A stretch of DNA of 64,000 nt from Nepenthes gracilis (lineage: Eukaryota; Streptophyta; Magnoliopsida; Caryophyllales; Nepenthaceae): the NCBI GenBank assembly GCA_033239525.1, contig BSYO01000034.1, forward strand, positions 3,596,001 to 3,660,000, given 5' to 3'. Positions 55,097 to 63,949 of this stretch are shown here, piece by piece. The translations under genes and the position numbers were made by a program. Below the pieces are notes generated by a model that was given only the letters and a program-made list of their open reading frames with translations, ran no database searches and was not told where the DNA came from. How positions within the stretch are numbered: position 1 is the first letter of the stretch; every line of letters begins with the position of its first letter.

Positions 55097-55111
55097 CTAG
55101 CCCCCCATGCC
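55097..55111 (-). promoter_or_regulatory. Tat-R polypurine tract GGCATGGGGGGCTAG
   Basis: Directly upstream of the 3' LTR on the - strand and identical to the PPT of Tat-L. Confidence 0.85.
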
Positions 55112-56058
55112 TGGGCCGGCCAGTGGTAGGGCCTAGCATGTTCCTTGGGCCCATTTTGCAGCTTCACAGCCCATCTTGTGTCACACCACCGTTTGTCATT
55201 TTCCGGACTCGTGCCTTCCTCAGGAAACTGCGCAGGCTTTTCTGGTGCTGCCGTGATTCGTCACCCTGCAAGGCAAGATTCGCATGCCTTGGGTCGCGTC
55301 TGATCAGGGGTCTAACCTGTTTTGTGAAAAACGTCTGCTCGCTGCAGTGCTGCGTTGGGCAAGAGAATGGCTCCCATTTTGTCCATAAATAGGAGGGGCA
55401 CTCAAGCGAGTGGAGTTCATCCTTGGCAACCATTGGAGAAGCAATGAGAAGATTCTGGCTCGCCCCGCCCTCGGCGGGGGTCCTAGAAGGAGTTGGACGG
55501 ATCAGCCGGAGGCTCGAAGTTCTTGATGAGGACCGTTTTAACTCCCATGTTGCAGTTTGCTCTTCATGCTAACGAGAGTGGCTCGGCCATTCTGCTGTCG
55601 TCGTATACCCTCTCCTTGGGCCGTGGCTCCGCCTTACGCGGGTAGAGTCTTGGCGGACCCTCTGCGGGTATGTCTCCTGCTAGCGGAGACTGCCGCTCAA
55701 GCTTTCCCACTCGCTGAGCTCGAGCACAGGCCGTGGCGGGGGAGACGCCCAAACCTGGGCCGAGGGAGTCGGGGGTGCCCCGCTACTTCCTCGAAGTGCT
55801 TTCTAGCATCAAGAAATGATCCCGCCCGAATGGATGGTGTTTTCGGGCGCTTCCATCGGGAGTGCCTCGTGACCGCCCCAAATTGCTCGATGAACTACCA
55901 GCTGCCCTCGGCCGCGGGATCTCGATGTGGATCACGTCGCGAGCCTATCCGGGGCATGACAAGGGGCCTCCGGGGCCTCGCACCGTCGTCTTTCTTCGTC
56001 TTTCTCGTAGTATTATAACTGCACATTTTGTACTTTGTAAGAAAGCATTGATTAATAA
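55112..56058 (+). other. Possible second antisense transcription unit in Tat-R
   Basis: Occupies the place of aORF-b of Tat-L. On the + strand it has CATAAATAGG near 55384, ATG at 55444 (MRRFWLAPPSAGVLEGVGRI, open for about 40 codons), a 153-codon open frame in another phase (55557-56018), and AATAAA at 56053-56058. No domain is recognised and the Transposase_28-like motifs of Tat-L are not visible. It may be a deleted aORF-b or a leader unit; high GC content inflates open frames here. Confidence 0.35.
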
Positions 56059-56363
56059 AAGAAGTAGCCTTTTTGCCTTCATTTTCTTCTTTCTTTCGTG
56101 TGTGCTTCTTTTTCTTGTTGGGCGTTTTCTCCTGCGATCTGCGTTCAACTCTGTGGGAGCAGAGGAGTCACTGTTGGCGGTCGCGTCTCCTAGTGTGACT
56201 GGTGCATTCAATGTCCACGTGGTCAGAAGACGTTGCGTCGTGGAGTCTTGCCTAGGAAACGCGCGAAGGCTTTATGGGCCTTCCACGTGGAAGGTCCCCG
56301 TTGGTTGAGCTCTGGCGCCTTCCACCCTTTCGGGGCTGTCATCTTTTCAAGAGAAAATTTGCT

Positions 56364-56371
56364 TATTTATA
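56364..56371 (+). promoter_or_regulatory. TATA box of the Tat-R antisense gene
   Basis: TATTTATA, 96 bp before the ATG at 56467, in a stretch otherwise GC-rich; pyrimidine-rich leader follows. Confidence 0.6.
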
Positions 56372-56466
56372 CGCGCCATTTTCTCCTGGAACCTTGTGTT
56401 TGCTTGTGCTTGTGTGCTTGCCAGTTCGCTTGCTCTCCCCATGCGTGTTTCTCCATAGCAAAGTCG

Positions 56467-57536
56467 ATGGAGGATTCCTCTTACGAATTAGAGCATTCCT
56501 CTGACGAATCTGAGTTTGGCTCTCACGCTCCCTGGGCTTCGGGAGCCGACACTCCAGGAGGGGCTTGCTCCGAAGACACAGTCGCGGGTCCTACTCAGTT
56601 TTCGAGTGTGCCCCTAGGTTTTGAGAGGGTTGAGGCGCGCGTAGGGGCAGCAACAGCTGAGGTGGAGTGGCTGAGGGCCCGCGTGGCGCATCTGGAGGGA
56701 GTGTGGGTTGAGTCAGAGGCCAGGGGGCCTGTAGAGTCGACTGTGCTCTTTGTGGAACCCATTTCGGAGTACGGGATCCTTGACGGTGTAGCTTTGCCGT
56801 CGGAGGAAGGAGTCACACTTGCCGCTGATTCGGTCGAAGCTAGCGAGGGGGCAGCCGGGACGTCCTCGGGACTGGATCCTCCGAGCGCTCCTTCGGCTGC
56901 CACCCTTCTAGCTAGCTCGCCTCCAGCGGGTGAAGGAGAGGAGCCTCAGGAAGGGGCTCCGCCAGGTGATATTGCATGCTCCCCGAGCGCTACTCCCAAT
57001 CAGGTACAACATCTTCGATGTAGCCTTTGCCAGCTGTCATATGTTTTGGGAATTCTTCTAACGTCATTTCTTATGCAGGCTTCTGGAGATGCCGTTCCCT
57101 TCGACGAGTTGACCGCCTTTTTCCATGGGGGCTTGCAGCAGGTCATCCCTCGCGCAAGGGCTCGGGTCGCCTCCATCCAAGAGGAGATCGGACGCTTGCA
57201 GGAGAGAGTAGCGCAACTGGAAGCCCTGCTCGTTGCCGCGGATGACAATAACGCACGAATGGTCAGAGACATGGTTGGTTGGCTTTCTCCGTCGGAGTCG
57301 CGGTTTGTATTGGAGACTTGGTATTGGGACGGCATCCGCCTGTGGTATTGGAGACTTGGTATTGGGATGGCATCCGCCTGTGCCGCAAGATTGCTTCCCT
57401 GGTAGCTCCCCACGTTCCGGAGGGAGTTTTTCATCTGGGGAACGCCAGGATCTGGGATGCGTCTCGCCTGAGGAACTTTCACGAGGAGGCCGCTCCGTCC
57501 TCTACCCGAATAGCCTCCTTATGTATAGGTTGTTAG
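56467..57536 (+). pseudogene. Tat-R antisense gene (aORF-a type, two exons, coiled coil)
   Basis: Gene on the strand opposite to Tat-R gag-pol. Exon 1 (56467-57003) is fully open for 179 codons: acidic Ser-rich start (MEDSSYELEHSSDESEFGSH), a first coiled coil (VEWLRARVAHLEG, about residues 63-75), then an Ala/Ser/Pro/Glu-rich linker. CAG meets GTACAA at 57003/57004 and TTATGCAG ends a 75-nt intron at 57078; phase 0, so the unspliced frame also reads through. Exon 2 has a second coiled coil (IQEEIGRLQERVAQLEALL) and the C-terminal motif RLCRKIASLVAPHVPEGVF shared with Tat-L. A 38-bp tandem duplication (57307-57382) shifts the frame before that motif. Stop at 57534-57536. The start is chosen by the TATA box and by similarity of its acidic opening to aORF-a. 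Function unknown; a structural or regulatory protein of the element is possible. Confidence 0.65.
57307..57382. repeat. 38-bp tandem duplication in the antisense gene
   Basis: Units 57307-57344 and 57345-57382 (GTATTGGAGACTTGGTATTG and on) differ at one base. 38 is not a multiple of three, so the downstream frame changes. Confidence 0.95.
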
Positions 57537-57590
57537 ACTGTCTTTTGTCATCATCCCTTGCTTCTGTATTTCACTTGTTCCTTGTAAATG

Positions 57591-57596
57591 AATAAA
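57591..57596 (+). terminator. Poly(A) signal AATAAA of the Tat-R antisense gene
   Basis: AATAAA 54 bp after the stop at 57536, in a T-rich context. Confidence 0.6.
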
Positions 57597-58046
57597 GAGT
57601 GGCTATTTCTTCTTTCATACTTGTCCTCTTCTGCTATACTATGCTGCTTGCAATCTTTGTTTAGTGTGATCTATGGGGTCATGCCCCGCTCCGGAGTGCT
57701 TAGCTCGTCATGCTATTGTTGCCAAGGCCCTATTTAGGTGCCTTATTGCGCTGTGCTCGTCCTTCGTCAGAGGATGTCGTCGCAGCTTATGCGTTTAATG
57801 GGAAGCATGATCCGGTAGAGCGGACGTCGTCGCAAGTCCTGTGGAGCCACAACAAGAGTCAGCCGGGTTGTCAGGCCATGGCAACCGGACTCCGGGGTCT
57901 AGGCCTTGGTCGCGTATGATTGCGGGAGGTGTGTGGCCCCTGCTCAAGGCGCTATAATCACCAAGTTTATGGTCCTAGCCCACGACCATTGTAGACTGAG
58001 GGTGCTCTCTTCTGTACAAGAAGGTCGCTGCACGCCTGCGATTTTT
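57597..58046. other. Tat-R spacer, nothing recognised
   Basis: GC-rich sequence between the antisense gene and the conserved 15-mer. Short open frames only. Confidence 0.55.
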
Positions 58047-58061
58047 GCCCCCTAAGGTTTT
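58047..58061 (-). promoter_or_regulatory. Internal polypurine-like 15-mer AAAACCTTAGGGGGC
   Basis: Identical in the element's sense to 2143-2157 of Tat-L and at the same position, just 3' of the minisatellite. Confidence 0.5.
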
Positions 58062-58089
58062 ATTGGCCGTAGATTGGGGACTTCAAAAG

Positions 58090-58333
58090 CCCTCAGGCCT
58101 AATGTTCTGACTGCCTGGGTCATTGGCGCGAAGCCTACTTGGCGGACCGCCTGGGTCCTTTTGACAAGGTGTCTAAGCCTGCGGGTGGCTGCTTCCGGGC
58201 CGTCTGACGCGGAGCCAAAGCGCAGGGGGCCGCTTGGCACGGAGCCAAGATGTATGGCGCCATCCCCGGGCTGTCCGGCGAGGAGACGAAGTCCTAGGAC
58301 AGTCGCTTTCAGACCGCTTGGCGCGGGGTTAAG
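58090..58333 (-). repeat. Tat-R 42-44 bp minisatellite, about six units
   Basis: On the - strand, units begin CTTAACCCCGCG, CTTCGTCTCC, CTTGGCTCCG, CTTTGGCTCCGC, CTTAGACACC and CTTCGCGCC, most spaced 42-44 bp with one of 29. The unit TCCGTGCCAAGCGGCCC is related to the Tat-L unit (CCCACACCAAGCAGCCC). Confidence 0.8.
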
Positions 58334-58536
58334 GACTTATTTTACGGAAGGACGTTTGTCCTCCCGACTTAGGGGCAGTCTAGGTCTATGATTTAAGAAT
58401 GTCATGCATGTCAACAATTCACACAGATGAAGATGCAGGATAATAGGAAGAGTGATTTTATTAACAAAAGACATCACACATGTCCAAGCATTCATCATGA
58501 TGCACGTGCTCGTGTCTTACCTAAGTTGATGTGGCG
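58334..58536. other. Tat-R spacer after the pol stop
   Basis: Non-coding. AATAAAA occurs on the - strand at about 58462-58456, a possible poly(A) signal, but none is expected before the LTR. Confidence 0.45.
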
Positions 58537-59760
58537 TTACTGGTAATACTTTCTTAAGTTGGCGGCATTCCAAGTCCGCGGGACTAATTTTCCGTTCTGG
58601 GTGCGCAGCTTGTACGCTCCTCTCCGGAGGATTGCGGAGATGAGGAATGGTCCCTCCCACCCAGGGGAGAGTTTGTTTCTGTTCGCAGTCTTTCCCGCCG
58701 CCTCTACGCTCCGGAGGACAAGATCTCTAACTTATAGAGGATGTGCCTTTACCCGTTTATTGTAGTACCGTGCGACACGCTACTGATAGGTTGTGGTCCG
58801 TAGTCGTGCTGCGTTTCGAACCTCTGAGAGCAGGTCTAAACTTTCCCGCAGCCTCTGTTCGTTGGTGGCTGGGTCGAAGCACTCGATCCGCAGGCTTGGC
58901 ATCTCCACCTCCACGGGGACCACAGCCTCAGCCCCAAAGCAGAGGTTAAAGGGTGTTTTCCTTGTCGGCTCCCGTGGGGTTGTTTGATACGACCAGAGCA
59001 CGGACGGTCACTCTTCAATCCAGGAGCCCACTGCGTCTTCTAGCCTGGTCTTCAATCCGAGTAGCAACGTGCGGTTGGTGACCTCAACCTGTCTGTTGGC
59101 CTAAGGATGCACCACGGACTTATGGATCAGCTTGATGCGGAGGTCGCAACAGTACTTTGTGAAGCGCTTGCCGGTGAACTGGGTTCCGTTATCGGTCACT
59201 ACGTCCTTAGGAATCCCGAAGCAGCAAACAATACCCTGACGGAGGAACTCCGTTGCATTCTGCTCGGTGATCTTGGCGAGAGGGACAGCTTCCACCCACT
59301 TGGTAAAGTAGTCGGTGCCAACGATAAGGAATTTTCTCTGTCCAGAAGCCAAAGGTAGGGGCCTAAGTATGTCGAGCCCCCATTGTGCGAACGGCCACGG
59401 GGATTGGAGGTAGTGTAGCTCCGTGTGCGGCTGATGCGTCATATTGCCATGGACCTGGCAACTCTCACACTTCCGGACGAACTCCATTGCGTCTTGTTTC
59501 ATGGTTGGCCAGTAGAACCTTTATCGCATGACTTTGAACACAAGGTTCTTACCCCCGATGTGCAAGCTGCATAGTCCCAGGTGCACTTCGCTCAGCGCGT
59601 AGTCAGCTTCCTCTGGCGTGAGGCATTTCAGGAAGGGAGTAGAGTATCCTCGCCTGTACAGTCTTCCGTTAAGGATCGTATACCATCCTGCCGTCTTCTT
59701 GATTCGCTTGGCCTCATCGGCGTCGTCGGGTGAGGTTCCTTCGGCCAGGTACTTCACGTA
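58537..59760 (-). pseudogene. Tat-R integrase
   Basis: Inserts element cDNA into chromosomes. Zinc-finger part: EVHLG and LHIGGKN (His), then a TAA at 59520-59518, then CESC in the piece 59502-59101. Core acids are visible: Asp in GLDIL (residue 44 of that piece), Asp in VTDNGTQF (104), and Glu in VEVTNR just after a TAG, 35 residues further, the classical DD35E spacing. The C-terminal part reads EPTRKTPFNLCFGAEAVVPV, then stops within TTYQ/RVARYYNKR, and ends YYQ with TAA at 58539-58537. All in one frame with five internal stops (after KVMR, VVHP, WIEE, TTYQ, HPL), several at codons that are Gln or Trp in relatives. Confidence 0.9.
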
Positions 59761-60414
59761 TGGTGTCATCCAATTGTTTCCTGTGTCGACCCACAGCACT
59801 TCTTGATCTTCGGCATCAGTGCTAGGTGCGGTCAAGACCTCCCTGGGCTCTCTAGCGTACTGTTCCATGGATCCAGTAGCCGCGTTCTGGGCCAATTGGT
59901 CAGCACGCTTGTTATCCGTCCTTGGGATGTGCTTGATCACTAACCGATCGAACTCAGGGATCAGGGCCTTCGCTTTCGCCAAGTACCTCACAAGCTGTGG
60001 GTTCGAGGCATCGAAGTTCCCCTTCACCTGGTTTACCACAAGCTCGGAGTCACTGTGCATGACCAACGACCACACTGAACACTCCTTGACTAGTCGCAGG
60101 CCTGCGAGGAGGGCCTCGTATTCTGTCACATTGTTGGCGGCCGGGAAGGCCAGTGTGACGGAGTATGTAATCTCCATGCCTTCTTGTGTTTTTAGCACGA
60201 CACTGGCTCCGCTGCTTGCTTGAGTGGATGACCCGTCCACATTCACTGTCCATGCGGGCGGATCGTTACCTCCCGTGCCTCCCAGGTTGTCGTCTCCTTC
60301 CTGAGCTGGGGTTGCCGCTTCTACGATAAAATCGGCCAGAGCCTGTCCCTTCACAGCTGGTGAAGGCCGAAACTCCAGGACAAACTCCCCTAGCTCGACA
60401 GCCCATTTTACCAA
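59761..60414 (-). pseudogene. Tat-R second RNase H (archaeal type)
   Basis: An extra RNase H, hallmark of Tat elements, lying between the RT-linked RNase H and integrase. Numbering the open piece from 60414: AWTVNVDGSS (Asp60), NNVTEYEALLAGL (Glu98), HSDSELVVNQV (Asp122), DNKRADQLAQ (Asp172); all four catalytic acids are present and the frame is open to 59521. This is the only complete-looking catalytic domain in the window. A second RNase H is thought to help remove RNA primers during plus-strand synthesis. Confidence 0.88.
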
Positions 60415-60856
60415 CCGTCCGAACGTCTCCGGCTTCTGTAAGAGCCACTTTAGCGGCTGGTTTGTCAGTATGATGATTCAGTGCGACTGGAAGTAGGGCC
60501 GTAGCTTCCGCGCCGCATAGACGAGCGTGAGCTCCATCTTTTCAGCGTGCGGATAGCGAGCCACCACGTCCGCCAACACCCGACTTACGTAGTACACTAG
60601 TCGCTGCGTGCCGTCGTGCTCCCCAACTAACACGGAGTTGAGGGCCGTTGTTGGCATAGCCAAGTAGAGGTAAAGGCCTTCTCCCTAGCGTGGCGAGCTT
60701 AGGAGTGGCACGCTGGTGAGGTAGGTCTTCAATTCTCTGAAAGCTTCGTCGCATTCCTCATTCTACCTGAATCCCTGTGAATTGGTGCCCCTTAGCGCCT
60801 TGAAAATGGGCAAGTATTTTTCTGCTGACTTAACGAGGAACCGTGAAAGGGCTACT
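60415..60856 (-). pseudogene. Tat-R RT-linked RNase H
   Basis: Continues RT in frame: SAEKYLPIFKALRGTN, CDEAFRELKTYLTSVPLL, YLYLAMPTTALNSVLVGEHD, YYVSRVLADVVARYPHAEKM, LTNQPLKWLLQKPETFGRL. The usual first Asp position reads LAMPT/LAVSE-like, so this domain probably lost activity, as is typical of the first RNase H in Tat elements. Stops after GFR, SPR and QSH. Confidence 0.82.
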
Positions 60857-61788
60857 ATTCACCCGGTGAGCTTCTGCACTTCTTTTATCGTTCGTGGGGG
60901 GTTTAGGTCGAGGATGACCTTGATCTTCTCTGGGTTGGCCTCGATGCCTCGCTGGGACACAATGAAGCCTAGAAATTTTCCTGAGGTCACTCCGAAGGCA
61001 CACTTAGTGGGATTGAGCTTCATCCCGTGCCACCGGAGGACCTGGAATGTTTCCTCCAAGTCGTTGACATGATCGCTGGCGACTTTACTCTTCACGAGCA
61101 TGTCATCGACGTACACCTCCACATTTCATCCATTATGAGCCTCGAACATCTTATTCACCAGGTGCTGATAGGTTGCACCCGCATTCTTGAGTACGAAGGG
61201 CATCATTTTGTAGCAGTACGTCCCCTGGTCAGTCATGAAGGAGGTATGCTCCTCATCCCCTGGGTCCATCCGGATCTGGTTGTAACCAGAGTACGCATCC
61301 ATGAAACATAGGAGCTCATGTCCGGATGTGGAGTCCACGAGCTGGTCAATCCTGGGGAGCGGAAAGCTGTCCTTGGGGCAAGCCTTATTCACGTCAGTGA
61401 AGTCGACACACATTCGCCACTTGCCGCTGCTCTTCTTTACTAGCACAACATTGGATAGCCACTATGGGTATTGAGCTTCTCTGATGAATCCAGCGTCCAG
61501 GAGTCTCTTTACTTCTTCCCTTATGGCGACCATCTTCTCAACGGAGTGGTTCCTTCGCTTCTGTCGAACGGGCTTTCAGCTCAAGTCAAGGCCCAGCTTG
61601 TGGACGATAACATCGGCCGGTATCCCGGGCATGTCAGCGGGAACCCAAGCAAACATATCAGAGTTGGCCCTAAGGAAGGTAATCAGCCGGTCGAGTTCTC
61701 CAGGCTGGAGAGATCGGCCCACGTTGATGCACCTTTCCAGCTAAGAAGGGTTTAAAGGGATCGCCTCAGTTTCTTCTCCTAACTGTGC
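60857..61788 (-). pseudogene. Tat-R reverse transcriptase
   Basis: LITFLRANSDMFAWVPADMP, IVHKLGLDLS, PVRQKRRNHS, EEVKRLLDAGFIREAQYP, VLVKKSSGKWRMCVDFTDVN, KACPKDSFPLPRIDQLVDS, FMDAYSGYNQIRM, then [19 protein letters not shown] with the catalytic YVDD, and [33 protein letters not shown] reads MPFVLKNAGATYQ. In-frame stops at the end of protease, before RT, after QYP, after EAHNG (61125-61123) and after KLTG. No frameshift from 62199 on. Confidence 0.92.
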
Positions 61789-62240
61789 CTATTGCAGTAA
61801 GGTCTCGTCGCGGAGGTCAAGGTATTCGTCTGGGCAGCATGGTACCGCGGAGTTGATCTGGGACAGGTAGCACATCCGTCCCATCTCCTGATCTCTAAGG
61901 ACTTCTCTCACGCCCCACAGGGTGGAAAACTTCACCTTCAGGTGCGGGATTGACGTGACAACTCCAAAGGTGGTTAGAAAGGGTATGCCCAATATGGCAT
62001 TGTAGATGGATGGTAGGTCAACGAAGAGGAATACCAGCTCTCGCGTCACAGAGCACGGGTGAGTTCCCATAGTGACCTCCAGCCGAACTATCCCTTGTAT
62101 AGGGACCGGCTCGTTGTTCAGGCTGTACAAGAGTCCGCTGGCAGCTTCCATTTGGTTTCGTTTCAGTCCAAGTTTAAAGAAGGCACTGAGATACAACAAA
62201 TTTTGCGAACTTGTTGGTAGTCATCCCCACCGCCCCTATC
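61789..62240 (-). pseudogene. Tat-R aspartic protease
   Basis: Open from 62199 to 61789: LYLSAFFKLGLKRNQ, GIVRLEVTMGTHPCSVTREL, FLFVDLPSIYNAILGIPFLT, KVKFSTLWGVREVLRDQ. The flap and ILG motifs fit the Tat protease. Where relatives have the Asp-Ser/Gly-Gly active site before LYLSAF, the frame reads LPTSSQN, so the catalytic Asp is lost. In the same frame as RT and integrase. Confidence 0.82.
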
Positions 62241-62399
62241 CTCGCTCGCTTGTTGCTGGGAAGTTGGCTATGGCTTCCCACGCCAGGCATCTGTGACGAC
62301 TGTGGTGGAGATCATGTTGACCACGCCAACGGCTGTGCGGGCCCTCGGATGCTCGTTGGCTTCACCATCAGAGGTTGCGGGTCCCTGCCCCGAACTCTT

Positions 62400-63878
62400 C
62401 ATGAACCGCTTGAGGTGTCCGCACCGGATCAGATCCTCTATCTCCTATTGTAGGGTTCGATAGTTCTCGCTGAGTGTCCTGCAGCGATGGTAATCGGGCA
62501 TTTGTCCGCCGCCGCCGACCCTTCAAAGATTTTCGCCACTTGAAGAACTTCTCATCCTCGGATCTACATCAGATGTTAGTAGGCCGCTGCTCGCAGGAGT
62601 CGTGATGTTCTCGCCATAGTCCTTCGCCCCGGCGAGGGCCGCTGCTGGGCGCTCCGGAAGCGCCGGCCGTCCGCTATCCTCTTTCGCCCACTAGTCGCCC
62701 CGGGTGCTTCCGGGGCGGTCCGCCGCCGGGGCGCTTTGCCATTAGCCTCTTTTCGGCCGTGATGTACGCCGGGCGATGGCCTCAGCCTCCCGTAAGGTTT
62801 GAGGATGCCGGTGCGACAGTGCTTGAAGAAATCCTCGCCGCCGTGGTGGCGACGAAGGCGCGAGCTTCAACTCGCCGATAGTCGGGAAGATCCGCCGCGC
62901 CTCGGTGATGAAACGGTTCAGAACCGCCAGCTTTCTTGACTTCAAGGCGAGGCGGATCAGGTGCCATAGTTACCTCTCCCCCTACGGCTAGAGGCAACCG
63001 GCTCAGAAACTGTCAGCAAGCTCGTCGAATGAGTGTATGGAGTTCGGGGGGAGGCCGTGGAACCAGAGCGACACGTCCCCCCTAAGGGTGACGGGAAAGC
63101 ACTGGCACATCAGGGCCTCGCTCGCTCCCTATAAAGATAAGTGAGTATGGAAATAGTTGAGGTGGTCCATTGGATCCTTGCTTCCGTCGTACACCTCCAG
63201 GACCGGCATCTTGAACTTGTTTAGCAATGGCTGGGTCCGCAAGTCCATGGCGAAGGGCGATCTCCGAAGGTCGGCGGAGAAGCGCGTGGGCTTCTCCTTA
63301 TGCAGGATGTCCCACAACACTTTGAATTTCTCCTCCATCGATGGGTCTGTCATGCCTCTCCGCACGTTGATGACATCACGGAGCTCCGTGGGGTCCTAGA
63401 GGGGCAGATGAGCTCGTCGGGGATGGCGACTCTCCACCTGAGTGGCTCGCTTGCTATTGGAACCTGCCGCGGTCGGCCTCCCGTTGCCACGTGAGTTGCG
63501 GGTGTTACGCCGCTTAGGGCTGTCCTCTCGATCTCCGCGGGCGGGATGACTTTCTGCCTCGTTAGGATCATCTCTGCTTGGGGCCGCCTGGGCTGCAGCG
63601 TTGTCGAGCTGGTTGGCTCGCCTCCTGTGGGTCGCTGCACGACGCTTTGCTCTCTTGGAGGTGGAGGCCTGAGACGCTGGAGGGGCAGCCCCCGGCCAAG
63701 GGGTTCCCGTATTCTCGCACAGGGCGCAAAGGATTAGCTTGACATCACCCATGTCCGCAGCTAGGCGGTGGACATCAGGCACTGGACGGTCATTCGCTTG
63801 GTTCCCGACAGGGGGGTCTTCATTTTGGGCAACGACCTCCATTGCCGGAGCACTAGCTTGTGCTCGAGTATTCACCAT
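62400..63878 (-). pseudogene. Tat-R gag
   Basis: Starts MVNTRAQASAPAMEVV at 63878, 53 bp downstream of the PBS; a longer reading from 63914 would need a non-ATG start. N-terminal charged linker (KRAKRRAATHRRR), a stop after HLPL, then the conserved gag core 63365-63129 (FKVLWDILHKEKPTRFSADL, LLNKFKMPVLEVYDGSKDPM), another stop, GDVSLWFHGLPPNSIHSFDE, and 62945-62742 (LNRFITEARRIFP, FLQALSHRHPQTL). The end near 62490-62400 (EIEDLIRCGHLKRFMKS) matches the linker before protease. Different frame from pol. Confidence 0.83.
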
Positions 63879-63930
63879 TTTCTGGTCTTCAGGAGGAAGG
63901 TGGGAAAGAGACACTTGGCTTCTCGTCAGT

Positions 63931-63948
63931 TTCCCACAGACGGCGCCA
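63931..63948 (-). promoter_or_regulatory. Tat-R primer-binding site
   Basis: TGGCGCCGTCTGTGGGAA on the - strand, one base after the LTR end. TGGCGCCG fits the 3' end of plant tRNA-Asp; the exact tRNA is an inference. Confidence 0.8.
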
Positions 63949-63949
63949 A

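Noticed and set aside
54559..55167. 202-codon open frame on the - strand
   Set aside because: It runs through the PPT and U3 of the Tat-R LTR, begins with a non-conserved start and has no domain; GC-rich sequence makes stops rare.
56233..56466. Upstream extension of the Tat-R antisense protein
   Set aside because: It lies on both sides of the TATA box and has no counterpart in the Tat-L gene, so ATG 56467 was preferred.
57004..57078. Coding insertion (25 residues) rather than an intron
   Set aside because: GT...AG borders, T-rich sequence, loss of the surrounding composition and corresponding introns in Tat-L favour an intron, although the frame stays open.
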